In this document: in pieces, positions 10,035 to 23,100 of the stretch
Layout of the letters: each line of letters starts with the position of its first letter
Position numbering within the stretch: the stretch's first letter is position 1
Program-made: the position numbers and the translations under genes
Source of the DNA: Edolisoma coerulescens
Lineage: Eukaryota > Chordata > Aves > Passeriformes > Campephagidae
Assembly (NCBI GenBank): GCA_013397115.1
Contig: VWZW01004129.1
Location: 1,440,449 to 1,504,448 of the forward strand
Length of the DNA stretch: 64,000 bases
Direction: 5' to 3'
The notes under the pieces: model-generated
Databases searched by the model: none
The model's input: only the letters and a program-made list of their open reading frames with translations
What the model was told of the DNA's origin: nothing

Positions 10035-12757
10035 GCCATGGGACAGCATCCCTGGGGGGACGGAGGGGACCTGGGTCTGCCTGGCCGTGAGTTATCCCTG
10101 CTGCGTGCTAGCTGAAGGATTACACACCCAGGGACCTGCTTAAAAACAAGGCAGTGAGAGGGTAGCAAGATTTCATTTGCTTGTCACTTGCATTTTGTAT
10201 GTCCCTGCAGCCCAAAACAGGGATTGCAGGTGGGGCACGGCTGCTAAGGCTCGTGACAAGTTTATGAGCAAGATCACCTGAGTCTGGACAGGGAGGCAGC
10301 AGCAGCTACCCCAAGGGCACTGCACACCCTGCATTGGCCCATTGGGGCATTGAGCATCAGTACCCCAAAGAGCAGGGTCCAGAACATTTCCTTGCAAAGG
10401 ATGTGATGTGGGACTCCCCTCTTGCATGACAGCACCCCAAAAGCACCTTTGCTTAAAGGGGTGTTGGAGCAGTCACATCACAGCACACAAAGATGGGCCA
10501 GGAATTTGCTGCCATGGTGGGAGCAGGATCCTGGCGTAGGGTCCATCCCCCTCCATAGCAAGTGTGTTACACAGAATACTGGGTACTGCAGCAAAAGGAA
10601 AATGTGAATAGAAGACACAGGAGAGGCCCTGGAACAAAGGCTGACTCAATTCCAGAAGTGCTTTGATTTATAGAGATTGAAATGCTCCGGGATGCTGCAA
10701 ACTCACCAAGGTCATTGGGCCAGCTGTCAAATTCAAGAGCCATGGGAGTTCTGATGTTATTAGCTTAAAGCAGACCCAGGCTCATAAATCTGTCTTCAGA
10801 GCTCCTGGCTGGAGTGGAGAAGGGTGGAGGGGGAAAGAAAGAAGCCTGTTCCCACCAGACATAACCCATGGGCAGTGTTGGGCAGTGCCTGGGGACCAGT
10901 CGAGTGGTGCCAGTGAGGTGTGCTGAGCATCTCCATCGCATTGCAGAGGGATCTCTCCATTCCCCTTTCCATTTCCTGTGTCTGGAAGGTACAGCACAAA
11001 TGCCCTTACCTGCCCTTGCCTGGTTTGTGTGTATTCCCTCTTGCCCCCCATGGCTGATATTCCCCCAGTTGCAGAGACTTCAGAGTGGAGACCTGACCCC
11101 AAGGCTCCTCTTCCTAAAGCCATCCTGCTTCCCAAAACACACCAATGCTTTTGATCTCTCTGCTGTCTTTTAATATTAATGAGAGTGGTCATTGCTTCCC
11201 TTCTTTTACATTTTCTTTCCATAGCTAAATGTGGGATAAATTAAACAACCAACTTTTCTATTACAGGTAATTAATATATATTACATATTGTTGGAGGTTC
11301 CCAACAGAAACATTGGCAATACACAAGGCTGTTTGTCATTCTCCCACCTAAATCTCATTTATTCAAAATCCCAAACAAGGCCTTGTATTAGGGCAATAGT
11401 TCCTACATCTTCTCTGAGCAGCACTAGGTAGGATTGTCCAGAGACAACTCCAGGAATCTGGGGTCCAGCAGACACCAATATTTATTGCATGGAGGATGAC
11501 CTGGGTGCTTTCAGTGAAATACTCTTATCAAGAGAAACCTTGATGGTCCTGGGGCAGTCCTGTGCTTCCTCGGGTCTGCACTTGACAGGAGGGGATGACA
11601 AGGTGCATTTTAGGTTCCCCTGTCCCTTAGCCTGTCCTGGATGATCAGCTGTAATTGTCGATCTCACAGCAGCTGCCCTAATGATAGTCATAAATAAAAT
11701 AAGTGTGTTACTAGTATTTTGTACCCTAATGTTACAATATCCAGTGATGGGAAAGGAGAGGCAGTACAGAAACAAAACAGATTGGGGGAAAAAGGTTTTT
11801 CAGGCCAGGCTTTAAGGAGTTTGACCTTGTTAAGACTGACAGAAAGATGGCTGACCTGTCCAGGGAATTGGTGACTGTGTCCAAAGGACCTTCAGAAGCT
11901 GTACTGCATCCTGAAAGGTTCTTAAATCCACTGGCAAAAAGCAAGAAACAGTGGTAGCACTAGCTAAATGTGATCTCATTTCCAAGTTTTTAATTCCTAA
12001 GTTATTTAAAGAAGGATTTAGGAGCCCACGTGATGAAGGCAGTTTGGACAATGGAGATGTGATCTCATGAAATCCTCGGCCCCTGAGGATTTTCCTCTGT
12101 TTTGAACTATGCTAACGATTGTTTGTGGGATATTCGTGGGGCTTATTTTAATGCTGAAGGGGGTTTAGATGAGATTTTCCTTGTCTAAAGCTGCCATGGT
12201 TTTCCTGTGGACCTGACCATAATATTCCGTAGCCCAGTGTAATTTCCCAAGTAATCTGTCACAGCTGTGACTCGCAGGGGATGCACAGGCATGTGGGACA
12301 GGTTGCAGTCCCACAGACTGAGCAGCCATGCCTGCAGAAAACTCAATACAACAACTGAAATACAGAAGTAAAGCCCACCTCCTGCATAAACCCACATAGT
12401 TGCAACGCCTTTGCTTTCTGAGATCGGCTCCTGAAACTGAAAATAGCAGGTATTTGCCATCACTTCTAATTTATTTTTTTTTTGGCGGCAGCAGTTGGAC
12501 TCAACACCAAATTACTGTGTTGCTTTTTCTCCCCAAGCCTTCTTCTTCCTGTCTGCCACTCCCTCTCCTCTGTGCAGGCTCTGGCCTCCGTTGTGGCACC
12601 TACAGATGGTTCCACTGTGAGCCCTACTCTTAAAAATTGCAGATCCATGGCCGGCAGTCCCCAAGGATGCTCCCGCATGCGTCAGCGACGGTCCGTGCAA
12701 GGAGCCGCCGGGACACCATGTGTTCACTGTTCTCATGGTGCAAATTTCTCTTTCCAG

Positions 12758-12763
12758 GAGTAA
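12758..12763 (+). CDS. ATOH8: ATOH8 exon 3 coding part: one Glu codon and stop
   Basis: The sequence 'caaatttctctttccag' (AG at 12756-12757) is a textbook acceptor, followed directly by GAG TAA TAA. Exon 2 ends in phase 0 after KKRK, so joining gives a protein ending KKRKE. That is where ATOH8 orthologues end, to my recollection. The coding part of this last exon is therefore a single residue, invisible to any ORF search, and a second in-frame TAA follows at once. I scanned the downstream sequence for other acceptors followed by Glu-stop in this phase and found none as good. Transcript data would be the final proof. Confidence 0.85.
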   Translation, partial: E

Positions 12764-14400
12764 TAACCAGGAAGGGAGGATTCAGAAGAGCTTCCAGCCA
12801 GTTACATCTGGTCTTGGCAAAGGTTGCACGATCCAGATGAAGACTGAAAGCAGCTTTTTTGCAGAAACCCCTATTGGAGATGACGATTGGCCAAGGAACT
12901 TTCTTAATCTCTGGAACAGAAAGGAAAAAAGGAAAAGAAAAGAAGAAACAAAAGGACAGGGATGCTTCTTATTGTTGTTAAGCCAGCCACCTTTTAGTAC
13001 GTGCAATTTATTTAGCACTTTTCCCTTTGCTTAACTGGGAAATGTTACCCTCTCAGCTCATGTGTACAGTAATTTTTTGTTGATGTTGTTGTTGCTGTTG
13101 TGCCAAAGATTTGATGGAGCTTCTACACTGTGTCTTATTTTTGCCTTAATGTTAAATCTTTGAGCCAAAGAAAAGTCAGAGGTGCCATTCAGATCGTGGC
13201 AAGCAGGCCAGCCAGCTGTCGGTGACAAAGCCCAATTTCTGTACCCTTCTGTGAGTTACCTCTTATTTCCTCAGCCTGCACTTCCCTGCCTGCATCCCTG
13301 GAGCCAGCATTTGGTGTGGGCAGGAGCTGGGACAGCACCAAACCATGCTTCAACATGCAGGCTTGCTTCTTCCTTTGAGCTGCTCTGTCGTTCTGCCTTT
13401 TGGGCAATTTCCTGATGTTCCTGCCTGTGCGACACATCCACAGGGTAGAAATACTGACACGAAGTGAGAGCTGAAACAGGAGCTATGAATTTATTTTTTT
13501 TTAATAAAGAAATAAAATTAAACAAGCAAAAGCAAAGTGCCATGTAAAGCAAAGCAGAAAAAAAAAATCATAAGAAAGTTCAGCCAGGCAGAAAGAAGTG
13601 CAGCAAAATGATTCAGCCAGCGTTTCAGGTTTGTGAAGTCGTTTTTTCCATGGGGTTTTTCAAGTGGTCAGAAACCCGTGTAATGCAAAAGCATTTGAAT
13701 CCTATACTGTACCTTTCACTTCAAATTGAAGTAAAAAAAAAAGAGAAGAGATGGAGAAACATTTGCTTGGAGTAAGCAGACTTTATAGGTAATGCAGTTC
13801 GTATGCAGGACATCTGCTAATGATGGAGGGACAGAGCTCTGTGTTCAAGTAAAAAAATAGGAGTTTCCAAACCAAGATTAACATGTTTTGTTAATCTCAA
13901 GGGGAAATGTTACTTGTGAGGCCAGATTCACCTCCTGGCTACTTCAATGTGAATCAGGTTCCCATGTGTCTGACTTACTCCAGTGTGGGTCTGGCCGGGC
14001 ATCGCCAGGCAGTGGGGTGGGCAAGGGGATGGGGCAGGCAGGAATCACTGGGCAGGGGAGGGAATAGTCTCTGTTTTACTGACATGAATATACAAAACTT
14101 GAACTCCTCAGTGCCTGCCTGTTTATTTCCCAAGCTGAGCAATTGGCCGGTGAGCCCCGAGCTGGGGAGCTGCTGCGCAAAAGCTGAGCTCGCCGGAGCA
14201 GGGTCTGAGTCTGGGGTGCCAGGCTGCTCAATGCCAAGTCCCCTGGCTCCCAGTGAGCTCGAGATGTCTTCTACCAGGTTTCTGGGACACATGGGACAGC
14301 TGTGTCCAAGCCCCCTCCCAGGAGCTCATTATATTGCTCCCCCCTCCACTCTCACCGCTGGTCATTATTAGCAGCCCAATAAAATACATTTTTAGATTGT
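12764..14400 (+). other. ATOH8: ATOH8 3'UTR (3' limit estimated)
   Basis: This is untranslated sequence after the ATOH8 stop. It contains overlapping ATTTA words (ATTTATTTA at 13006-13014), typical of AU-rich stability elements. It also holds a purine-rich stretch (about 12910-12960), a GTT repeat (about 13078-13104) and possible polyadenylation signals. AATAAA at 13503 and 13511 are followed by A-rich rather than GU-rich sequence, so they look weak. AATAAA at 14378 has a T/GT-rich element just after it and is my preferred 3' end. That choice gives a 3'UTR of about 1.6 kb. Confidence 0.5.
14378..14383 (+). terminator. ATOH8: Probable ATOH8 polyadenylation signal AATAAA
   Basis: A canonical hexamer is followed within about 10-35 bases by 'tttttagattgtcatttgta' and 'tttcttt', a convincing U/GU-rich downstream element. 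I preferred it over the hexamers at 13503 and 13511, which lack such an element. Confidence 0.5.
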
Positions 14401-16457
14401 CATTTGTATTTCTTTATTAAAGCACAGATTTTAACGACGTCTTTTATTATATACATTAAAGCCAGCTTTTTAGCTTACAATGGGGAGAGGGGCTGAGCTC
14501 ACTGACCGCGGGAAATGCTGCAGGGCTGTTTGCACTCATGTCAAAGGACTGGGTTTAAAGTGCATTCGCTTTCAAGAACCAGCAAGCAACTGGACCTCAT
14601 GTGTGTGGCCCAACCAGAGAAAACAGTGAGAAGAAGGGAAATGGAAGGCTGTAGAAAAAAAAAAACGAAACAGCCTCACAAGATGACCTAAAGGGAGAAG
14701 ACCGGGTTTTGCGTTGGCCATGCTGCAGTTCTCCCATCTGGGTTTTGAGGAAGAGCAACGGAGACAACCCCAAGTTGTCCTGTTACACACACAGTTAAGG
14801 AAACCCTGTGGGCATTTCTTTATTTGAGCAGAGTGAAACATTCACCGAGCATTTTTAATTTGAGAAATACAATCATATTTTAGTTATGAGTTCTGCAGTG
14901 GCTGTCAGTTTGAGAGAGTTAATAATTATCAGTAAAGCAAGGTCTGTGGGGAGAGTCAGCGATACAATACTGCTGATAGGCTTTATTTACCCTTTTTTTT
15001 CCTTTCAGTGCCTGTTATAGATAAGGAATTTGCTGCAAATACGTAAGCCACAAGCTGGAAAGCATCACTCGGTTGCAATTGGGGCTTGAGGTCACGCAGT
15101 ATTCTTTGTCCCCTCAATTAGGGAAATATTAACCCTTGGAATCATGTTGCTCACTTAAAAATTCCCAAATACACTTTCCTTAAATATTCCCTGCTATTCC
15201 CACTCTCCAGTATGTGATGGCAGAGCAATAGTCCCTAAAAGCTAAAAAATAAACTGGTTTGCCTGGTTTAAGTGAGCGAGACTCTGCAAGAGGCTGCGTG
15301 GGTGCTTTTGAATTGCAGCAGGAGGTCAGGAGAGGCAAGAGGAGCAGCAATGCCACCCCTGCCACTGCCCCTGCATCTCAGCCCAGCTCCTGACAACAAC
15401 AAGAAGGATGAATGTTTACCAAAGGGCAGCAAACATGAGTTTGAGCACTGTCATGGAGGCTTTCCTGGCTGGGCACACAGCGGTGTCAGCCGAGGTACAG
15501 AGCTGACCTTGCCTCACTCCTCCCCTCCCCGAGAGATCGCTCTCTCTGAAGATAACAAGGGAATGATGTTTTTTATCATGCTGGAAAAGCAAAACAGCCC
15601 TCGTGCCATCACCTCCCCGGGGTCAGCAGAGCCAAAGCCTTTGCTCCCAGTTGGCGCCGACTCCCAGCTGCACGTATTGGATGGGAGGGCACAGGAGCCT
15701 TGGAAACACAGCCCCCACAAAGGAGGACAGCTCTGCTCAGCTGACCATGACCCACCATGGGACCAAGGGGAGATGATGTTCACTGCATGAAGGGGAGATA
15801 TTTGGGTTTTTCACAGATGCTGCATGCCACATTAGACCAGGATGCTGTATTTAACCAGGAATCACACACCAAAGCAGTAACGCCTGGATGTAAAGCACTG
15901 CTTCCATTGCTCAACTTGCATCCACTGCACTGGTGCCAGTTGTGGTGGGTGAAGGGCATCAGCTCTTCCCCTTATTTCTGATCTAGGAATTGCTGAAGGA
16001 ATTTAGTGGCCAAGTTGATACCAAACCAAAGGATACCAAAGGATCATCTTATAAATGTGACAACACTGCCAGACTTGTTCAAAGTACTGCACAGGATTCA
16101 CAGCAGCAGTCACTGTTTACCTGTTTGTTAAATAAATGTTCTCGCAGCTGCCAAATCCTTCTTGCACAAGGAGCTCTGTCCTGCACAGACACTTCTGAAT
16201 CCAAACTTTTTCAAGCCAGGTTTTATATCACCCCTTATATAATGCTTGAAGTTGCCAGGGGTGGAAAGGCTGTCTATGAAGTCTCAAAGATGTGTGGAAT
16301 AATCTGCCCCATAAAGGCAGATTCCTTACTTTTGAGGGTTTACTGTTGCTTGTGGTTGGTGGGATCAGTAGAGATGCAGGGGAGCAGTATGACCTTTCTT
16401 ACCATTTCTGTCCTTGAACACAGATCTCAAAGTGGCTTTCACTGTTGGAAGTAACTG
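14401..16457. other. Gene-free flank downstream of ATOH8
   Basis: The open frames here (the longest is 172 codons, 15272-15790 +) have no recognisable domain, no splice context and biased composition. I see single-copy sequence only, with no repeat family that I can name. Confidence 0.6.
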
Positions 16458-16732
16458 TTAGGACCCAAGGGAACAACACGAAGCTGTGACAGGGGAGGTT
16501 TAGTTTGAATATTAAGAAAATGTTCTTCACCCAGAAGGTGTTGGGCACTGGAACAGCCTCCCCAGGCAGTGGTTACAGCACCACGCCTGACAAAGTTCAA
16601 GGAGTGTTTGGATAATGCTCTAAGGCACATCATTGTTTTTTGGGCTTCTCCTGTGCAGAGCCAGGAGTTGGGCTTTGATGCTCCTTGTGGTCCTCTCCAG
16701 CTCAGGATATTCTATGATTATATGATTTCTAG
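16458..16732 (+). mobile_element. CR1 LINE fragment, sense, 3' end
   Basis: This CR1 3'UTR piece is recognised by 'gacaggggaggtttagtttg', 'ggcactggaacagcctcccc', 'aggcagtggttacagcacca' and the closing 'ctcaggatattctatgatta'. It is diverged and 5'-truncated. Confidence 0.88.
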
Positions 16733-19700
16733 ACCAATGCAACCACATTTGCACAACAACCCTGGCCAGGCTCAGCTGAGCATCTCCTCCCTCTGCCCCA
16801 CATCAGTAGAAATACTCCCGCTCAGGCTGACCCATCAGTATTTGCACGGCAGGGTAAAACAATTTGGCAGGCTGGTTCTGGCTGCCATGGTCCCCATTCA
16901 TCATCTCTGCTCTAACTGGGGTATTTTCATACCAAAACAGGGTGGCAAAACAGAGACTTTCTGCCCAAATCAAGGTGGCCAGGTGGCAAACTAGGTCCTG
17001 TTGATAACTCCCAACCATGTGCCCCTGAGGATATGCCTCAGGGCAGACCCCTGCCTATGCTTTTTTCTCCTCCTATTGTCACTTTGAGGTGCTCTGGAGA
17101 CCCGAACAAAATGAGAGTGTCTGACCCTTGTCCTGCTGCTGTGGAAAGCGGGGGCTCAACGTTGTAAATCCAGGTTAGTGTTGGCAAAGGTGCTGGTGGG
17201 CTGCTGCAGACAGACCCCAGAAAGCAGGTTAGCCTGTCAGCAAAGGAAACCAATTTCAGCCTAAACTATGCAGCAGATATAAATACGTAGATGTTGAAAC
17301 AAAAGTCACCGTCCGAACTTTTTGATATAGTACTACGGGAAAAAGAAATCTCTATTGTTTCTACCCTCCACTAAGCTGCCCTCATGCCAAGGGCTGAGAT
17401 GGTGTGTCTTGGAGTGCCAGGACAGCAGTGCTTAATGAACCCATTAACCAATGGGCATCAACCCCAATCACTCATAAACCCTCGTAAACCCTATATATGA
17501 ACCCAAATCCCTCACAGAGCTGCATGCCAAGGTCAGGACTGGCCTTGAACCCCTTCTGTGTCCTTAATCCGCACCCAGGACTGTCTGACAGATGCCAGCA
17601 CTAACACCTTCTCCCTACAAGCTACGTACCTTTGGCAGGGATCACCAGTCACATTTCGGGGGAGGTCTACAGTGACTCAAAGCACTTTTATTACAAATCT
17701 TGGGCTGAGCCCAGCTTTTCCAAACTGGAAGGTGAGACACACCATGTGCACAGCTCACCTGGTGACCTGCTGCCTCAGCTCTCTTTGCTGTTGCACTTAC
17801 AGGGTTCCTTCCCTCCCTCCACAACTCTGGGGTCTGGAGAACCATCTCCCCATCCCATAACTAACCAGAAGATCCATCATCTAAGCAAGACAATGTGGAT
17901 CCCTCTTCCTGGGTGGTTGTTGTGATGAATGAAATTCTCATATATAAACTATAATGAGAGGGTTTCCACCTTGAGTTTTGGCTGTGAGATTTCACAAACT
18001 CAACTGAATTTCAGTGGAAGTTTCCTTGCTCCTGCCCCTACACTGCTGTGTGTCACAGTGGCACCAATTACACTGCAGCTGTAAGATGGGTATTGTCATT
18101 ATTAGTAATTGTATTCACTCACTCTGTATAAAAGTATCAGCACAGTAACATGAATGATTTGTGTAATGATATATTTGCTGTTATTAGGACCTAATATGTT
18201 ATGCCTGTAATTACATACTATGCCCCATATAATAAGCTTGGAATTGCTGTGTAAATTTTGGGTAATTGCAGAAAACTATACTACAAACAGGTCCCCCTAG
18301 ACCAAGTTCAGCATTCACTACCAGGAAATAACCATTATTAAAGGCTCTGCAATAGACAAACCAATAGACTTAGAGCTAAAAGCCTTTTGAGTATGTAGCA
18401 GCAATGAAAAGGAACAAATAACCAGTGCAGAGGAGCAAGCAAAGTACCAGTGCAGGCAATGTCATCCCTGGGGAATATTTCTTCTAACTCTGGTTTCAGA
18501 ATACTCAGCAAAAACCCAAGGAACTTCCAGTGGGTGCAATGTAAGCTGCAAGTAGCATAAACTCATTCAGATGCAACTGTTTCAAAGGATTTAGAAGCCA
18601 TGCTCCTCATTAAAAAGAAAGTTAAAATGCTCACATCTAGATTAAAAGTCTGCCAGAGGTCATTACAGCTTAATGCATAGTCATGCTTTTCTGAATCGGC
18701 TGGAAACATTGACATTGATTAAATTTATCCTCTCCTTCACAGACCCACGAGCTTTTCCAGATTTCAATGCATTTTTTTTTGGTTGAAGCTGATCCTTCCC
18801 GTCCTCACTGCAGTATCCACACATCTTCCATCTAAAATCAATAGCCATAGCATGGTCCCTCGTGGGCTTCTTGCAGTCGTGAGTGTGCCTCCCGAGGATG
18901 GGACATGATGGGAAGAAATGAGATCAGCCATTTTTATGGCCGAGTGAATGGTTACGGGCTTCGAGGGCTCTCTCATGGTCATGAACCTCAGAACGACTTC
19001 TGATTGTTCAAATTTCACTGCAGCCTTCCAGCTTCGTCATCTGCACTGCCAACTTCTATTAAGGTTCCATTAAAAGGCAATGAAACACAGGGCCTTTTAC
19101 AATACCCCTGACAGAACAATTTCCCTTTCTGGATACAGTAAAAATTTTCAGCCAAAAGTACAACTTTTTGGTTAAAAAAAAAAAAGAGAGAGAGAGAGAG
19201 AAAGAGGACAATTTCAAGCAGATCAAAATATTTCATGAAATGCTGTCAGATTGTCTCAGCCAGAAAAAGCAATCCAGAAAAGGCTAATTTTCAAATCAAA
19301 ACATTGATTTTTCTCCCTGCCTATCATAATTACATTTGTTTCCACTTGCTTATGAAAAGCCCTAGATATCAGACAATATTTCATTTTGTGTAGAGCTAAG
19401 TGTTTTATTCAGATCAAAGTGTTTTCCACAACACTTTGTCATTGATAGGTATTCAGTAATTTAATTTTACTGTTATTAGTTTTACCCTTTCCTTCAAGGA
19501 TCACTTTAAGTGTAACCACACTTAGCAGCAGAGAGAAGGACAAAATCTGCCCTCAGATATAACCAGGTGGACTCAAGAAATTCTGATTGAATCAAAATGT
19601 GTTATAAAAGTTAAGGGCTGGGGACGTATAAAATTTAATCCAAAGTTACACATAGAATAAGCTTGCCCAAGACACTGCTTTGAAAGTTTTAACCCACAAC

Positions 19701-19961
19701 ACACCAATAACTTATGAAATCTGTGTCCTTTTATATCAATATTGAAACAAATGTGATTTGGGAGCATCAATGTGCTTGATCTTTCTGAAAGCCAAGGGAT
19801 TTCTCATAGCATTAAGCACAAGAAACCAGTTTGGTGCTGGTGACAGTGACAGTGTCAGGGATGGGTTTTGTGCAAGGAAAGATCATTTACTTCAAACACT
19901 GGTGGGTATTAAAATCGAATTCCTGTCCCCCCATGAGCATCTTCTCTCTGATAAAATCATG
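16733..19961. other. Gene-free single-copy DNA
   Basis: No gene is recognised. The segment at about 18080-18260 is AT-rich with several TAATTA/ATTA words. The segment at 17440-17520 has a short near-duplication ('cataaaccctcgtaaaccct'). A GA repeat lies at 19174-19207. Confidence 0.55.
19174..19207. repeat. A-run followed by (GA)n
   Basis: About 12 A residues are followed by about eight GA dinucleotides and an A/G-rich tail. It is a simple sequence repeat. Confidence 0.85.
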
Positions 19962-20166
19962 GAGTCATAGAATCATTAAGGTTGGAAAAGACCTGCAAGA
20001 TCATCAAGTCCAACTTTTGACCAAATATCAACATAAGCCATACCACAGAGTGCCATGCCTACTTGTTTTTTGAACACTTCTGGGGATGGTGACTCCACCA
20101 CTTTCCTGGGGACCCTGTTCCAGTGCTTCACCACTCTTTCAGTGCAGAACTTTCTCCTAATATCCT
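19962..20166 (-). mobile_element. CR1 LINE fragment, antisense
   Basis: On the + strand it reads as reversed CR1: 'atagaatcattaaggttgga', 'agatcatcaagtccaacttt', 'ttccagtgcttcaccactct' and 'tttctcctaatatcc'. It is the last about 200 bases of the element. Confidence 0.9.
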
Positions 20167-23100
20167 GGCCCCCATGCCAAATATGTAAGAGAGTGTAAAC
20201 CAGGGGCTTAAGTTTAGGGGTCTTTGCAACGAAGCAGAAGATCCCATTGCTGTATCCCTTTCCTTGATACTTTTTGTAATAGTATATAACTCATGAATTA
20301 CACCATAAATCACTCCTGGGGTTGCTGTACAGAGGAAAGCAAGGGAGTTGTTTTGGAAGAAGGCTGAGAGGGCTGAAAGTGAGACAAGTTGGCAAGACCC
20401 ACAGACATCCTTGAGCCAGCAGAAGAGAGAGAGGAACTGTGGGGTGAGCAGGGCCCTGAGCAGCCAAGGCTGAGAGGGGTAGAGCTGTCCCACCTCATGG
20501 ATAGCACACATTGGACCAACCCCGAGGCTGACATGAAATGCTGAGAGGTTGCTCCTTGCGAGAGCAGTGCCTCTTTGGTGAGCTGAAAGGAGCAGATCCT
20601 GCACAAAAACACTGCAAAAAGGTCACAAGTCCTTCACGAGACATATGTCTGTAAAAGCTAAATGAACATTGGAGATAAAGTCTTCATTCTGGAATCTCCT
20701 GACTTCTCCATGATGGAGTTTATAGCCTCAGGATGGCTTACAGACGTATACTACCTCGGCACTCCAACACTGACCTGAGTTTTACAGACTGCACATTTGC
20801 AGGTCTGCAGTTCAAAACTAATTGCTATGACCTCACATAAAATAGTAATAATCAACTATCAATAATACTTTGGGAACTAGGGGAAAAATAAAGGAAAAAT
20901 GTTCATTCTTAATAAAACCTGGTGCTGACGGTCAGGAAATTGAACCTTCTGCAAGCATTAGTCACAGGAGCCAAAAACATTGCTGCTGAGTGTTTCTGGG
21001 GAGCATATGCTTCATATACTTGAAAGATACTCTTCTATATCAAGTCTTTGTAATTACTGAAACATGGCAAATAAAGGCAGAAATCATTAAGACTTCCTTT
21101 TCCTCTGATAGATAATCAGTCCAGGGTGTATTTATGTACAAGCAGAGACCTGTCTTCATCCCAGCCTCTCTGCTCCCTGCATCTCCAGGATGCAGTCCGA
21201 TGAGCAGTTAGCTGGTGTTTCCCTGATGAATCAAACCATTCGCTGCAGAAATACAAGGTGCAGGGCCAATATTTTCAAAAGCTGCCTTTAAAACTCTGGC
21301 AGCAATTTGGTGTGGTCATGTTTCTGAGTGTGAAGTTCTTCATGTATGAATGCTTGCACTCAGGATTTATTTGCTTGGACTGCACTCACATCCGTGCAGG
21401 GAGTATGACCGTGAACCCAAAGTTTTCCATGTACTATCTACGGGATGGAGGAAAATGGGTTTAAAGGATTAGAAGCCAGGTAAGGACTGGAGATCTGGTA
21501 AGGATTTGCAGTTCTATGGTGGTGTTTAGGGCTATAAGGCAGTTAGGGAACTAGAGGAAAGGAAAAAAAATTACATTTACAAACCCAACAGTTTCTCTAC
21601 ATTCACTGCTACCTTTCTTTCCTTGCACTTCACTAAGTGTAGGAGCAGTGTCTTCCTGTGCACATCTGGGAGCACAGCAGCACAAAGCACGGTGCACAGA
21701 TCCCAGAGGTGACCTCAGACCTGGAAATGGTCTGGCCACATCAGCATCATCCAAAATCAAGACTAATTAGTCCTTCTGGGAGCACATCAGCTCCAGTTAT
21801 GTGATGTTAACGTGACATGAGACTGCAATCAGGACCTGGATGGCGACCTGCTGTTTGGGGGTACTAAACCTTTCTGACTTTGCCTGGGGACTCCTTGCAC
21901 GCCCCTACCTCACACCTCGTTTGTCATCCACTGTGCTTAGAAGGGAAAGACCGCAGCTCAAACTGAGCAAGATGTTTGCAGCGTGTGTTTTTGAATGTTC
22001 AGTGATGTGCAGTGTCTCAGACCCACGGGGCAGGACCACACCACATTGTGCAAACCAGAAAGATGCCACTTGCCCCAGCCTATGGGCTAATCTGCCCCAT
22101 CTCTGTATCACCCCCATTTTAAGCCTTTTCTACTTTTAAAGAAATGCTGTTTAATACAGAAATAAACCCACCAAGAGTCCTGCAGTTTTCACGGAGAACA
22201 GTGCGCTTGCTCAGGAAGCGTGAAATTAAAAGCTCTCGAGCGTGCATTTGCCCAGCTCCACATCACATGTACCTCGTCAGCTCTGCAGCAGGGCAGGAGC
22301 TCACTCACTAATTCGCTCCATGGCCTCATCCTGCAAACATGCACCCCTGCAAGCAAGGCTTACTCATGGAAACACTATGCCTGCATTCCCAATAGCGAGT
22401 GGGGAGGAACCTGCTCCCTGCGCTGCCCTGGGGACACGGCTGGCACCTGGCACTGTCCAAGAGTCAGCCTGGCACCATCAGGAGGGCTCCAGCAGCACAG
22501 CAAGCCACCAAGCCTGGCCAAGAAATCCCACATGCTCCGAAGGACACCCTCTGGCCGTGATCAGGACTCACTTGGATGTTTTCTGACAACACACGACACC
22601 AAAATCTCTTCTTGAAATAAAGTGCCTCCAAACAGCTTCCAACAGGCTCCAGAGAAGTGCCCAGGAGTTTTACTAAAAGGAGCTTGCCTGCCTGTCCATC
22701 CCTGTGTTACCAGAGTTTGTGGCTTGCTTTCCTTTTCCTTAGGAAAATTTGGATGTTGGAACAGCCCCCTTCAACAGCCTTCATGTCCTCAGGGCTGGGC
22801 ATGAGACACACAAAATGGGCTTCTGAGAGCTGACTCCCAAATTACAACAGCACCTCACATGTTTTCAAGGCTGAGTGATGGCCAATGTCCTGCTCCTCGA
22901 CTTCACAGCTCAGACACAGCAGGGCAAGAGAGCTCCAGTCCATAAAATTTTTTCTGGAGCAAGACAGGACCACACCAGGTCTGGAAGCTCTGTCATCTGC
23001 AAGGGTTCCCAGCTCAGACAGTCCCCTTGGAGGTTGTGACTGTGTGCTGTGACACATGACCCTCTGTCCCTGCCTGTGCACCCTCCCATCCCCTGCTGGG

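Larger units (their letters stand above)
4822..12757 (+). other. ATOH8: ATOH8 intron 2
   Basis: This 7.9-kb intron runs from GTATGT at 4822 to CTCTTTCCAG at 12757. I see no coding exon inside it. Recognisable content is a three-copy minisatellite (6012-6240), a GC-rich stretch at about 7980-8850, an A-run/CA repeat (9005-9063) and a compact CpG cluster (9898-10010) with an adjoining 8-bp tandem repeat. I saw no CR1 copy in it, unlike intron 1 and the downstream DNA. The 5' part (about 5040-5640) keeps scattered CpGs and GATA- and homeobox-type words, which would fit conserved regulatory sequence, but that needs an alignment to test. Confidence 0.85.

Noticed and set aside
13503..13516. Two AATAAA hexamers as the ATOH8 poly(A) signal
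   Set aside because: The downstream sequence is A-rich without a GU-rich element. They remain possible as a minor alternative site.
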